Shown here: positions 33,621 to 42,980 of the stretch, one piece after another
How the letters are laid out: each line of letters begins with the position of its first letter
Position numbering within the stretch: position 1 is the first letter of the stretch
Assembly: GCA_963714125.1 (NCBI GenBank)
Contig: OY970234.1
Location: forward strand, 3,472,001-3,536,000
Source: CAWCAW01 sp963714125
Lineage (GTDB): Bacteria > Actinomycetota > Acidimicrobiia > Acidimicrobiales > UBA8190
Length of the DNA stretch: 64,000 bases
Direction of reading: 5' to 3'
Notes under the pieces: generated by a model
What the model was told of the DNA's origin: nothing
What the model saw: the letters and a program-made list of their open reading frames with translations, nothing else
Database searches by the model: none
Position numbers and translations under genes: made by a program

Positions 33621-34526
33621 TCACGAGACCGCCACGGAGTCCGCAACTGCGAGCATCTGCTTCCCGATGGGTTGAAAATCGATTTTGGTGCTGAGGAGTC
33701 CGGTCGAAAGTCGCTCGATGACTCCCCATTCCCAGATGGCAGTGGCGTCAAGTCCCGTCTGCAGCGCCAGCCACCTCGATCGTTCTTGAGGATCACCGTC
33801 GAGCAACTCAAGGGGATCCTCGCGCATGATGATTCCCATGTCGTATTCGGCCTCCGCCAGCAGCCCGTCGGGGTCGACCAGCTTGAATCCGGTGCCGGCT
33901 TGCAGCGTGTTCCATTGGTGAACATCGCCGTGCACTAGGACGGCCCGCTCGTCATCGTGGGCATCCACGCGGCGGGCCGCGCACTTGAGGGCATACTCGA
34001 CCGCTTGCTCTGTGCAGGGGCGACCAAGCTCCTCCCAGGTCGTTTCAATGGTGTGAGCGAGCCACCGTCCCTTGGTTGCTCCTGTCGGCAGGCCGCAGGT
34101 GCCCAGCACTGGCCGCCACACCAGTGACGCCGTCGCGCACATAACTTTATGGCGTTTCTCAAGAGGAAGGCCAAGGTCTTTGAGCGAAGGTCCGAGACGC
34201 TCCAGAAGGAGAGCGTCCCGGTTCTGATCGCTCCGCAACATCCGTACGCAGCCCTCGCCTTTCGCAAGGTTCAGGACGAGGATCTCGTTCCCCGATGCGC
34301 CACCATCGCGCGGGATCATCAACTTCAATACGGCTGGTGCTCCGTCATCCAGGGTCGCCTCGGCGACGAACGCTTCTGTGGCGTCATCAAACGGGCGACC
34401 CACAGTGATGGACCATTCGTTTTCAAGACTTCTCACGAGATCAGGGAGGTCATCGAGCCAATGCTCGGCGTGAAACGCAATGGCTTGTTTGCGCACGACC
34501 TCAGACACAAGGCTCACACTCAACAC
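33621..34526 (-). CDS. APH(6)-type antibiotic kinase family protein
   Basis: This protein of about 300 residues is close to the streptomycin 6-kinase/hydroxyurea-resistance family. It has VLKLMIPRD (phosphate-binding lysine strand), the Brenner motif LVHGDVHQWNTLQ (catalytic aspartate) and VDPDGLLAEAEYDMG (Mg-binding aspartate). The motifs are intact, so the kinase could be active. Chromosomal members of this family in actinobacteria need not confer resistance. The start is uncertain: several GTG/TTG codons lie within the first 12 codons. It shares its strand with the neighbouring GNAT gene, but 232 bases separate them, so an operon is not evident. Confidence 0.75.
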   Translation of the reverse strand: MLSVSLVSEVVRKQAIAFHAEHWLDDLPDLVRSLENEWSITVGRPFDDATEAFVAEATLDDGAPAVLKLMIPRDGGASGNEILVLNLAKGEGCVRMLRSDQNRDALLLERLGPSLKDLGLPLEKRHKVMCATASLVWRPVLGTCGLPTGATKGRWLAHTIETTWEELGRPCTEQAVEYALKCAARRVDAHDDERAVLVHGDVHQWNTLQAGTGFKLVDPDGLLAEAEYDMGIIMREDPLELLDGDPQERSRWLALQTGLDATAIWEWGVIERLSTGLLSTKIDFQPIGKQMLAVADSVAVS

Positions 34527-34766
34527 TCTGACAGAGAACCCAGTCAGTGAGCGTCGAATGATCCGTGGCCGGACTCCACGACCCCTGAAGATGGGCAGTG
34601 GATGTCGATTGTGAACCCACCCCTAATGGACAGTCCCAGGAGACGACCGAAACACCAGTGGACGACTCCCGGCCGGGAGGTTCGCCGATTGCGTCGAAGT
34701 CGCTCTGGCAGTTTGAAGGCACTCCGCCGGCCTTTGAGCGTTACACCCGCGTAGAACAATGCGGAC

Positions 34767-36011
34767 ATGTCTGGTTCACTCCCGATCGCGGTCGACGAGA
34801 TACGCGGCTTCCTGGCCGACGCCGATCCGCAGCTCTTCTCGTGTGACGATGCCGCTTGGGTGACAGCCGTCGGCGCTGATATCGAGCGTCTCGGGGTGGC
34901 CGTCAAGACTCTCTTTGCGGCCCGAGGAGCCCAAGGATCGGTATGGAAGGACGCCGGGCACCGCTCGCCGGCCGATTGGCTGGCTGAGAAGTCCGGGGTA
35001 GGCCGCGGCGAAGCCATCCGCACCATGGAGACCGCCGAGGCCCTTGGTTCTCTGCCGCTTACCGTCGATGCGCTTCGAGCGGGACGGCTTTCCTCGGAGC
35101 AGGTCCACCAGATCACCGCCGTTGCCTCTCAGCACCCTTCGGTGGAAGGGGCCCTGATCGAAACGGCCGCTCACAGCACCGTCAAGGGCCTCAAGGACCA
35201 GTGCAAGAGGATCCTGGCCCAACACGACTCTGAGGCCGAAGCTCTGGCTCGTTATGAACGGATCCGTCAGAACCGCTATCTGCGCTGGTGGACCGACACC
35301 GAAGGGGCCTTTTGCGTCCAGGGCCGGACCACTGCCGAAGACGGGGCCAGGTTCATCGCGGCTTTAGAGACCCGTTCCAATGCCCTCTTCGATTCGGCTC
35401 GTCGGTCTGGGCTTCATCAGCCCACCGATGCGTACCGGCTCGATGCCCTGGTGGAACTGGTCACCGGGGAAGGGGGCCCGACCTCGGGGACTACCTCAGA
35501 AGTCGTCTTCCACGTGCCGGCGGCCGCTTTAAAGCGCCGAGCGCTCAAAGGCCAAGAGACCTGTGAGATCGCCGGCATTGGGCCGGTGCCCTTAGCGGCG
35601 GTGGAGAGGGTCCTTCCCACTGCCTACGTCAAGATCCTGGTCGAAGACGGGGTGGACGTCACCACCGTGGCCCATGCCGGTCGGGCCATCTCCGCCCATC
35701 TGCTCAGTGCCCTGCAGTCTCGAGACCGCAAGTGTGTGGTGGAGGGCTGTGACGTTGCTCATGGCCTCGAAGCCCACCACATCATTCCTTTTGCCCAAGG
35801 TGGCAAGGGATCTCTCGAAAACCTTGCTCGGGTCTGTTCGCACCACCACTCGCTGATCAGCTACCGGGGCTTCGAGCTCACCGGAACCCCGGGAAACTGG
35901 ATCTGGATCACGCCGGCGGGGCTGGATCGCAACGGCGAACGGGTTCTCACCGACGAGGTGGTCGAGGCCATGGCCAAAAAAGCCGACGAACGGCAAGCCC
36001 TGTTCGATTAG
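34767..36011 (+). CDS. DUF222 / HNH endonuclease domain protein (13E12 repeat family)
   Basis: This 414-residue protein carries the alpha-helical DUF222 region (about residues 40-290) and a C-terminal HNH nuclease domain: RDRKCVVEGCDVAHGLEAHHIIPFAQGGKGSLENLARVCSHHHSLI. The Cys residues and the HH-N-H residues are all there, so the nuclease could be active. The family is expanded in actinobacteria and its role is unsettled; some copies are linked to mobile DNA. TAGAACAAT at 34752-34760 precedes the ATG and may be part of a promoter with a short or absent leader. No inteins or IS elements are seen beside it. Confidence 0.8.
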   Translation: MSGSLPIAVDEIRGFLADADPQLFSCDDAAWVTAVGADIERLGVAVKTLFAARGAQGSVWKDAGHRSPADWLAEKSGVGRGEAIRTMETAEALGSLPLTVDALRAGRLSSEQVHQITAVASQHPSVEGALIETAAHSTVKGLKDQCKRILAQHDSEAEALARYERIRQNRYLRWWTDTEGAFCVQGRTTAEDGARFIAALETRSNALFDSARRSGLHQPTDAYRLDALVELVTGEGGPTSGTTSEVVFHVPAAALKRRALKGQETCEIAGIGPVPLAAVERVLPTAYVKILVEDGVDVTTVAHAGRAISAHLLSALQSRDRKCVVEGCDVAHGLEAHHIIPFAQGGKGSLENLARVCSHHHSLISYRGFELTGTPGNWIWITPAGLDRNGERVLTDEVVEAMAKKADERQALFD

Positions 36012-36080
36012 TAGGCCGAAGTTTCGGCTGCGGCAAGATCGTGCGAACGATGTCGCGCCCGCGCCGAGCCATGTACGGCC

Positions 36081-38429
36081 CTATGTTCCTCGCGAAGCCC
36101 GGACAACGTCGACAAGCGCCAGAAGTCCGCGCACGTCGAGCGGCTTGAGAAGATGTCCGACAACACCCCGTCCGAGCAAAGCTCGCACCTGCGGGCCCGG
36201 TGCTTCGGCACTCACCAGCGCGACCGGAATCCCGGTGGTGACGTCGTCGGCTTGGAGACGATCGAGCACAGCCGTGCCATCCATGTCCGGAAGGTGAAGG
36301 TCGAGAAGGATCAAGTCGGGCACGTGCTCGCGGGCCAGGTCCAGCCCTAAACCTCCGTGCATGGCGGCCAACACATCGACCCCCGGCCGCCGGGACAGCA
36401 CCCGCTCCACGAGATCGAGATTGGTGAGGTTGTCTTCGATCAGCAACACCCGGAACAGTTTCGACAGTGCCGGTGCAGCAGCGGTGACGATCTTGGCTTC
36501 ACCGAAGTGGTCGGCTCGCTCGATCGAGGCAGCGGGGAGGTCGATGAAGAACGTGCTTCCGACCTCGGGAACGGAATCGACCCCGAGTGTCCCTCCCATG
36601 CGCTCCACCAATTGCTTCGACAGCGCCAGACCCACCCCGGTGCCTTCAACTCCCGATTGCTCGGCACCGAGTCGGTCAAAAGGCTCGAACACTCGCTCGA
36701 AGTCACCCGGACGGATCCCACGCCCCGTATCCGCCACCGCCAAACGCAGCCGGCCGCGATCGATGGCATCGCAGCTGACGTCGATTTGCCCGCCGGGACG
36801 GTTGTACTTCACGGCATTCGACAGGAGATTCAGCATCACCTGCAGCAAACGCTGCCGGTCGGCAAGCACGGCCAACGAGCCGCCAGACTCAATCGACACG
36901 CGCACAGCCACTTCGGCACGCTCGGCGATGGGCCTGGTCAGCGCCACCGCATCGGAGACCAACTCGGCCAGCGACACCGGGACCATGGCCAGCTCCAAGT
37001 ACCCGCTCTCGATCCGGGCGATGTCGAGGACTTCGTCGATGAGATCGAGAAGGTGCTTGCCCGCCCGCAGGATGTGCTCGACGCCGTCGGCGTGCAGGAC
37101 AGGCAGATCGTCCATTTGCAGCAGCTGCGAAAAGCCCAGGATCGAGTTCAGTGGCGTGCGCAGTTCGTGGCTCATACGGGAGAGGAAATCGCTCTTGGCT
37201 CCGCTGGCTTTTTCGGCTGCTTCCCGAGCCGCCTCCAAACGCTTCTCGAACTCGAGCGCAGCCGTGATGTCCCTCGATACAACCACAGCCCCCGCGAAGT
37301 GACCGAGGTGGTCGAGCACAGCCTGGCCACGCGAATCGACGGTGATCCATCGACCGTCAGCGTGTTGGACGCGATAGCGAAGGTGAATCCCGTGCACTCC
37401 CCCACTCACCATGCGAACGAAGGCCGACCCCACAATCTCGAGATCGTCGGGATGAACCTTGGTGAAAATGTCCGGCGGCGAACCGTCTTCATGCTGCCAG
37501 CCGAGAATGGTTCTTTCGGCTTCGGACACCTGATGGATCCGTCCGTGACGGTCCATGAGTGTGATGATGTCCGGGCTCGCCTTCAATACCGTGTCGAGCA
37601 CCCGATCCCGGGTCGCCAACGCCGCCTGCGCCTTCTTGCGCTCGGTGATATCGGTGGCGATGCCTCCGATGGCATACGGCTCACCGTCCTCGTCCCGCAA
37701 CAGAAAGCGGTTGACGATGAAGTCACGCCGACCATCACTCGTGACCATCTGCTCGTCGGTAAGGCGCGACGTCCCGTCGGCCAGCAGGGCCCGCTCATGG
37801 GAGACGATGGCAGCAGCGTTGACGGTCCACGTCTCCGACACGGCGTTGCCCACGATGTCGGACACGCCGATTCCCGTGAGTCGAGACCATTCCTCGTTGG
37901 CCACCAGGTAGCGACCTTCAAGATCCTTGACGAAGATGGCCGAGGGCGAGTGCTGCATGATGGCGCGCAGCCTCGCCTCGCTGTCGCGCAACCCATCCTC
38001 GGCTCGGCGGCGATCGGTGACGTCGTGGGCAGACCCGTACACGAGGCCCCGAGCCGGCTGGGCGCGCATCGTCCATTGCAGGGTGCGCCAGGTCTCGTTG
38101 CGGCAGCGATACCGAAGCTGCACGCCCGTCACATCGGTCCCCGATCGCAGGGCTTCGCGTGCCGAGTCGCGCGCCACCACGTCGTCGGGATGCACGATCT
38201 CGTCGAGGGACACCCCGACGAGGCTTTTGGGTCGGTAGCCCAGAATGCGCTCAAAGGATCTGTTGGTCCACACCACCACACCCTCGAGGTCGGTGATGCA
38301 CAGCAGCGCCGTGGACAGCCCGAGAAACGACGGAAGGTAACGCTGCTCCTGGGTCATCGGGGCCGTGGGCATGGTGGTCATCGAACCCGTCGGGCTCGAC
38401 CCCGTGGGTCGGTTCGCCGGCGTGGTCAC
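36081..38429 (-). CDS. Hybrid sensor histidine kinase, PAS-PAS-PAS-HisKA-HATPase-REC
   Basis: This 782-residue soluble hybrid kinase has PAS domains at about 30-140, 152-270 and 280-395. HisKA follows with the phosphoacceptor FLSRMSHELRTPLN (H421). The HATPase domain has the N box LLQVMLNLLSNAVKYN and glycine boxes DTGRGI and GTGVG (520-633). A receiver domain has LILLDLHLPDMDG (D710) and K762. There is no membrane helix, so it senses cytosolic signals such as redox, oxygen or small ligands. It starts in an ATGA overlap with the paralog before it, so the two are co-translated. No output response regulator is adjacent; the receiver must pass the phosphate on, or act by protein contact. Confidence 0.88.
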   Translation of the reverse strand: MTTPANRPTGSSPTGSMTTMPTAPMTQEQRYLPSFLGLSTALLCITDLEGVVVWTNRSFERILGYRPKSLVGVSLDEIVHPDDVVARDSAREALRSGTDVTGVQLRYRCRNETWRTLQWTMRAQPARGLVYGSAHDVTDRRRAEDGLRDSEARLRAIMQHSPSAIFVKDLEGRYLVANEEWSRLTGIGVSDIVGNAVSETWTVNAAAIVSHERALLADGTSRLTDEQMVTSDGRRDFIVNRFLLRDEDGEPYAIGGIATDITERKKAQAALATRDRVLDTVLKASPDIITLMDRHGRIHQVSEAERTILGWQHEDGSPPDIFTKVHPDDLEIVGSAFVRMVSGGVHGIHLRYRVQHADGRWITVDSRGQAVLDHLGHFAGAVVVSRDITAALEFEKRLEAAREAAEKASGAKSDFLSRMSHELRTPLNSILGFSQLLQMDDLPVLHADGVEHILRAGKHLLDLIDEVLDIARIESGYLELAMVPVSLAELVSDAVALTRPIAERAEVAVRVSIESGGSLAVLADRQRLLQVMLNLLSNAVKYNRPGGQIDVSCDAIDRGRLRLAVADTGRGIRPGDFERVFEPFDRLGAEQSGVEGTGVGLALSKQLVERMGGTLGVDSVPEVGSTFFIDLPAASIERADHFGEAKIVTAAAPALSKLFRVLLIEDNLTNLDLVERVLSRRPGVDVLAAMHGGLGLDLAREHVPDLILLDLHLPDMDGTAVLDRLQADDVTTGIPVALVSAEAPGPQVRALLGRGVVGHLLKPLDVRGLLALVDVVRASRGT

Positions 38430-40720
38430 GGGGTCCCCTTGACTGACGATGACACCAGCTCGACGACCCGTATGAGCTCGCGGACGTCGACGGGCTTGGT
38501 GAGATACGCAGTCGCCCCTTTGCCGTGCAGCCGTTTGATCTGCGTCGACGTCGCATCGGCGCTCACCACCACCACCGGAATATCCCGGGTCACGGGGTCC
38601 CGGCGCAGTTCGTCGAGCACGTCCACCCCCGACATGTCGGGCAGGTGCAGGTCAAGGAGGATGAGGTCGGGGTGGTGCTCACGGGCCAACTCGAGACCGA
38701 GGCTGCCGTACATGGCGGCGAGCAGCTCGACGGGCTGGCGACGCGACAGGATCTGTTCGACCAGTTCGAGGTTGGCCAAGTTGTCCTCGATGTGCAGCAC
38801 CCGGATCGTGCCTCCGAAAACGGCAGGACCGAGAGCGGGATCGGACTCGCCCGGCTCTTTCGCCGGCGCTTCGGCCGCAGGCAGTTCGACGGAAAAGGTG
38901 GAGCCCACTCCCAGCTCCGATTGCAGCTCGATGCTGCCACCCATGTGTTCGACGAGATACTTGGTCAAGGTGAGTCCCACCCCGGTGCCCTCGACGCCGG
39001 TCAACTCGGCCCCGAGACGATCGAAGGGCTCGAACACCCGGCTGATGTCCTGCGATGCGATGCCATGGCCGCTGTCTTTGACAGCAATGCGCACGCGATC
39101 ATCGTCGGCCAGCAGCGCGGAGACGTACACCTGGCCCCGGCTGACGTTGTACTTCACGCCGTTCGAGAGCAGGTTGAGCATCACCTGGAGCAGGCGCTGG
39201 CGATCCCCGCGCACGTGCGCGTTGGCGGGACAATGGGCCAGATCGAGGACGATCTCGACGTGGCGTTCCTCGGCCAGAGGCCCGGCCAGATTGACGGCGT
39301 CGTGCAGCACGCTCGCCAGGGCCACCGGCTCGGCCGCCAAATCCAGCCTTCCCGACTCGATGCGGGCGATGTCGAGGACCTCGTCGATGAGGTTCAGGAG
39401 ATGGCGTCCGGCGCGCAGGATGTGCCCGACGGCCTCTTCCTGTTCGGGGGGGAGGCTATCCATTTCGAGCAGTTGGGCAAAGCCGAGGACGGAGTTCAGC
39501 GGCGTACGCAACTCATGGCTCATCCGCGAGAGAAAATCGCTCTTGGCCTCGCTGGCATGCTGGGCGATGTCAACGGCCGCCTTCAGCTGTCGCTCGAATT
39601 CGAGGTCGGCGGTCACGTCCCTCGAGATGATGACCGCGCCCCCCGACGTTCCATCATCCTCGATGATGGCTTGGCCCCGCGAGTCGAGCGTCACGCAGTG
39701 GCCGTCGCGGTGCCGCACCCGGTAACGGATGTCGGTGCGGGCCTCCTCCAAGGTGAAGAGCTTCGAGAACTGGTCGTCGATCAAGGGAAGGTCCTCGGGT
39801 TCGACGAGAGCCTCCACTTCCTCGTGCACGGGGTGCTCGAGGTCGAGACCGAGAATGGGATTGGACGCCTGGCTGATCTCGAGGACCTGCCCGGCAGCAT
39901 CAAGGATGGTCACGATGTCGGGCGATGCCCGCACGATGGTGTCGAGTAGCCGCTGGCGTTCGCCCAAGGCTTCTTCGATGCGCGTCCTTTCGGTGATATC
40001 GGTGGTGATCCCGACGCTGCCCACGACACGTTCTGACGAGTCGCGCATGGGGAACCGCACCGTCATGAACGTGTGCTTACCGTCGGCCAGGGGAACCTGG
40101 TCGTCACGAACGTCGACTTCGCCATGCTCGAGAACCCAGGCGTCGGCCTCCCCGGCATGCGCCGGTGCGAGGGGCCACACTTCCTTGGCTGTCTTGCCGA
40201 GCACGTCGTATGACGTCATGCCGATGGGCGTCAAGAAGGCATCGTTGACGATGACGTAGCGGCCTCGGAGGTCCTTGACGAAGATGGCCGACGTCGAGTT
40301 GTCGAGAATGGCTTGCAGGCGCATCTCGTTGGCTCGCAGGGCAGCGTGGTCCAAATGGCGTGCGGTCACGTCGCGAGCCACGATGAAGATGAGGCCCGAT
40401 GCCGAATCCATCCGTGCCGACCATTCCAGCCACTTGAAGGTGCCGTCCTGGCACCGGTGACGCGCTTCGATGTTGGTGGCTTCCTGGCCTCGCAAGATCT
40501 CGTCCCCCACGCCCCAGAGCATGTGGACGTCATCGGGGTGGACGGCGTCGGTGAGGTGCATGCCACGCAGCTCGTCGGCCGTGTAGCCCAGCGCCTCCTG
40601 AGCCGCCGCGTTGCACCACACCAACCCATCGACGGGGTCGATCACGGCGTAGAGCTCAGTCGGGAGGTCGAGGAACGCGGCGAGGTCTTCGTCGGTGACC
40701 TCGAAGTCGGCCCCGTTCAC
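38426..40720 (-). CDS. Hybrid sensor histidine kinase paralog, PAS-PAS-PAS-HisKA-HATPase-REC
   Basis: This is the same architecture as the next gene: three PAS domains, HisKA with FLSRMSHELRTPLN, HATPase with LLQVMLNLLSNGVKYN and GTGVG, and a receiver with LILLDLHLPDMSG. HK core and receiver are far more alike between the two than the PAS regions, which implies tandem duplication followed by sensor divergence. The start is uncertain. GTG at 40720 has GGGGAG five bases before it and gives 764 residues. ATG at 40753 and TTG at 40774 are other choices. It precedes the second kinase with an ATGA overlap. The 3' side of a minisatellite lies upstream. Confidence 0.85.
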   Translation of the reverse strand: MNGADFEVTDEDLAAFLDLPTELYAVIDPVDGLVWCNAAAQEALGYTADELRGMHLTDAVHPDDVHMLWGVGDEILRGQEATNIEARHRCQDGTFKWLEWSARMDSASGLIFIVARDVTARHLDHAALRANEMRLQAILDNSTSAIFVKDLRGRYVIVNDAFLTPIGMTSYDVLGKTAKEVWPLAPAHAGEADAWVLEHGEVDVRDDQVPLADGKHTFMTVRFPMRDSSERVVGSVGITTDITERTRIEEALGERQRLLDTIVRASPDIVTILDAAGQVLEISQASNPILGLDLEHPVHEEVEALVEPEDLPLIDDQFSKLFTLEEARTDIRYRVRHRDGHCVTLDSRGQAIIEDDGTSGGAVIISRDVTADLEFERQLKAAVDIAQHASEAKSDFLSRMSHELRTPLNSVLGFAQLLEMDSLPPEQEEAVGHILRAGRHLLNLIDEVLDIARIESGRLDLAAEPVALASVLHDAVNLAGPLAEERHVEIVLDLAHCPANAHVRGDRQRLLQVMLNLLSNGVKYNVSRGQVYVSALLADDDRVRIAVKDSGHGIASQDISRVFEPFDRLGAELTGVEGTGVGLTLTKYLVEHMGGSIELQSELGVGSTFSVELPAAEAPAKEPGESDPALGPAVFGGTIRVLHIEDNLANLELVEQILSRRQPVELLAAMYGSLGLELAREHHPDLILLDLHLPDMSGVDVLDELRRDPVTRDIPVVVVSADATSTQIKRLHGKGATAYLTKPVDVRELIRVVELVSSSVKGTP

Positions 40721-40774
40721 CGAGGCTCCCCGCCCCGGATGCAATGTGGGCATCTGCCCTCGATCTTCGCCCAA

Positions 40775-41018
40775 GAAGTTGCCGTCCTGGCTCGTGCCGG
40801 GAGCGCTGGCTCCGGCCGCTTCCCAACGGTATCGGCATCAGGGCGGAGTTCGTTGAGAGTGCGAACGCACAGAGTGGCCTTTTGAACCGTCTCAAGGCGT
40901 CGAGCTGGCCAAATGGCTGGGGACCCCGGCAGATTTCTCTGATGGCGGTCGGCTCGGGGGTCTCTGGGAGCCGCCGGGCTCCGGGGGGCCGGGCTTGGGG
41001 CGGCGCCGCCGGCGGCCG
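40775..41018. other. Non-coding stretch between the kinase genes and the octamer array
   Basis: About 240 bases without a believable gene. The open frames here read into the octamer array and are repeat artefacts. It should contain the promoter of the histidine kinase pair. No palindrome or clear -10/-35 pair was found. Confidence 0.4.
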
Positions 41019-41338
41019 GTCGGCCGGTCGATGGGTCGGCGGGTCGGCGGGTCGGCGGGTCGGCGGGTCGGCGGGTCGATGGGTCGGCGGGTCGGCGGGT
41101 CGGCGGGTCGGCGGGTCGGCGGGTCGGCCGGTCGATGGGTCGGCGGGTCGGCGGGTCGGCGGGTCGGCGGGTCGGCGGGTCGATGGGTCGGCGGGTCGGC
41201 GGGTCGGCGGGTCGGCGGGTCGGCGGGTCGGCGGGTCGGCGGGTCGGCGGGTCGGCGGGTCGGCGGGTCGGCGGGTCGGCGGGTCGGCGGGTCGGCGGGT
41301 CGGCGGGTCGGCGGGTCGGCGGGTCGGCGGGTCGGAGG
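41019..41338. repeat. Octanucleotide minisatellite, 40 units of GTCGGCGG type
   Basis: Forty units of eight bases run without a break from 41019 to 41338. Most are GTCGGCGG. Variants are GTCGATGG at 41027, 41075, 41131 and 41179, GTCGGCCG at 41019 and 41123, and GTCGGAGG as the last unit. The variants repeat with a period of 104 bases, so units 1-13 (41019-41122) and 14-26 (41123-41226) look like a second-level duplication. The remaining units are uniform. An 8-base unit keeps all frames open, so the long frames on both strands here are artefacts. It lies between the thioesterase stop and the histidine kinase genes. Confidence 0.95.
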
Positions 41339-41339
41339 A

Positions 41340-42173
41340 TCAGGCGGTGTGGTCGGTGCGATCGGTGCGGTCGGTGTGGTCGGCTGACCCGGCGAATCCC
41401 AGTCGGCGGGCGTCAGCACGAATCTGCTCGACGGCGTCCGTCGAACCCGTATTCTCCGCCACCATGTCCACGAATTTTTGGGGCGGTAGCTGGATGAAGA
41501 TTCCCTCGGCTTCAGCGGTGAGGACATCACCGGCGTAAATGCCGCCCCATGATCGGATCTTTCGCCCGTCGCGCTCCACGTAGCGGGCCGCCAGCCGCAA
41601 CTCGGTACGCAACGGAGTCGGTCGCAAGTAGCGCACGGTCATGGTGCCCGTCATGGCCGGAGTCCCCGAGATGATCAAGGTGGCGGCCATGATCTCATCG
41701 AAGATCATGGCAATTACGCCGCCGTGAACGGCCGTAGGCGGGCCTTCGTACTGATAGTCCAACCACGCTGTCCCCCGCAGCTCGCCGTCGACGGCCTCGA
41801 TCAAGATGGGCGGCGACACCGGGTTGGCAAACCCGATAACGGGACTGCTGGGGAAGAAATCCTGCGCGTGCCCGGCCGGATCGGGTTGACCGCGCAGCCG
41901 GCGATCGGGGCCGGCAGCCTCGTCGAGGGTGGTGGCGATGTCGATGGCAGCCGGCACCATGGCCGCGATCTGCGCGTCGGTGAGGTCGCCTCCCACGATG
42001 GATGCCGTGATCCGTCGCAGCGCAGCGGCCAACTCGAATCGAGGGTCTTGCTCGTGGCCAGCACGGGCGGGATCGCCGGCACCAACGGAGTCGGCCGCAG
42101 GTGCCGAACGAGGCGTCGTTGACGAGATGCCGAAGTCGGACACCCCACCTTCGTCGACGCCATGGGGGCTCAT
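41340..42173 (-). CDS. PaaI-like hotdog-fold thioesterase
   Basis: This protein of about 277 residues has a hotdog thioesterase domain in its C-terminal half (TAVHGGVIAMIFDEIMAATLIIS, MTGTMTVRYLRPTPLRTELRLAARYVERDGRKIRS). It would hydrolyse acyl-CoA thioesters. The N-terminal 100 residues contain an extra alpha-helical region (LTDAQIAAMVPAAIDIATTLDE). The C-terminus ends in four D-(H/R)-T triplets from 9-base units, and the stop lies only a base or so before the octamer array. ATG at 42173 was used; it lies seven bases after the enoyl-CoA hydratase stop. It shares the operon with enoyl-CoA hydratase and thiolase. Confidence 0.75.
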   Translation of the reverse strand: MSPHGVDEGGVSDFGISSTTPRSAPAADSVGAGDPARAGHEQDPRFELAAALRRITASIVGGDLTDAQIAAMVPAAIDIATTLDEAAGPDRRLRGQPDPAGHAQDFFPSSPVIGFANPVSPPILIEAVDGELRGTAWLDYQYEGPPTAVHGGVIAMIFDEIMAATLIISGTPAMTGTMTVRYLRPTPLRTELRLAARYVERDGRKIRSWGGIYAGDVLTAEAEGIFIQLPPQKFVDMVAENTGSTDAVEQIRADARRLGFAGSADHTDRTDRTDHTA

Positions 42174-42180
42174 GGCCCGA

Positions 42181-42975
42181 TCACTTGCGCTTGTACTCGG
42201 GTGTCCGTTTCTGGGCGAACGCCTTTTGACCTTCGGCGGCATCCTCGGTGGCGAAGATGGGAATGCCGATCTCCAGCTCGATCTTGAGGGCCTCTTGCTC
42301 GGGGATCCCCTCGGTCTCTTGCACCGAACGCTTAATGGCCTCAACGGCCAGGGGCCCATTGGCGCAAATGGTCTCGGCGATCTGCAGGGCCTCGTTGAGC
42401 GCCTCGCCGTCGGGCACCACCCTGCCGATAAGCCCGATGCGCAACGCCTCCTCGGCACTCACCTCGCGGGCGGTGAGGAGCAGATCCATGGCCACCGTGA
42501 AGGGGATCTGGCGGCGCAGCCGCACGGTGGACCCTCCCAACGGGAACAACCCCCGGCGCGCTTCGAAGACTCCGAATTTGGCGCTCTCGCCGGCCACCCG
42601 AATATCGGTGGCCTGGAGGATCTCGGTCCCACCGGCCACCGCCCATCCCTCCACGGCAGCGATCAAGGGCTTGCGGAGTTGGTAGTGGCGCAACAACGCC
42701 TTCCAGTGGAGGTCGGGGTCGGCCTCGGTGCGCGGGCGGTACGTCTCCGCGTCAGGACCGGTCATCGACTTCAGGTCCATGCCCGAACAGAACGTCCCGC
42801 CGGCGCCCGTCAAGATGGCACAGCGGATGTCGTCGTTCTCGTCGATCTCGGTCCACGCGTCGGCCATGCCCACCAGCATGGGGAGGCTGAGGGCGTTCTT
42901 GGCCTCGGGCCTGTTCATGGTGACAATGGCGACAGCGCCGCGCGTCTCGAAGCTCAGGTGCTCGGTTCCGGTCAT
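42181..42975 (-). CDS. Enoyl-CoA hydratase/isomerase family protein
   Basis: This 264-residue crotonase has both oxyanion-hole segments (GGTFCSGMDLKSM and AVAGGTEILQATD), the conserved glutamate near residue 118 and a second acidic residue in FGVFEARRGLFP. In beta-oxidation it adds water to 2-enoyl-CoA. Some crotonases instead isomerise, cleave or form C-C bonds, so the precise reaction is not fixed. It begins five bases after the thiolase stop and is followed by the thioesterase, giving a three-gene lipid or steroid operon behind a KstR-like palindrome. Confidence 0.88.
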   Translation of the reverse strand: MTGTEHLSFETRGAVAIVTMNRPEAKNALSLPMLVGMADAWTEIDENDDIRCAILTGAGGTFCSGMDLKSMTGPDAETYRPRTEADPDLHWKALLRHYQLRKPLIAAVEGWAVAGGTEILQATDIRVAGESAKFGVFEARRGLFPLGGSTVRLRRQIPFTVAMDLLLTAREVSAEEALRIGLIGRVVPDGEALNEALQIAETICANGPLAVEAIKRSVQETEGIPEQEALKIELEIGIPIFATEDAAEGQKAFAQKRTPEYKRK

Positions 42976-42980
42976 GGTTC

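Noticed and set aside
36357..39725. A 1122-codon plus-strand open frame opposite the histidine kinases
   Set aside because: It is the antisense frame of two real kinase genes in GC-rich DNA; its composition is His/Arg/Gly-rich with no domain, while the minus strand has full PAS, HisKA, HATPase and receiver motifs.
41019..41338. CRISPR array
   Set aside because: The units are 8 bases with no spacers and there are no cas genes.
40744..41538. Open frames on both strands through the octamer array
   Set aside because: An 8-base unit without stop codons keeps every frame open. The products are pure repeats (GRRVGGSA or PTRRPADP) and no start or homology supports them.
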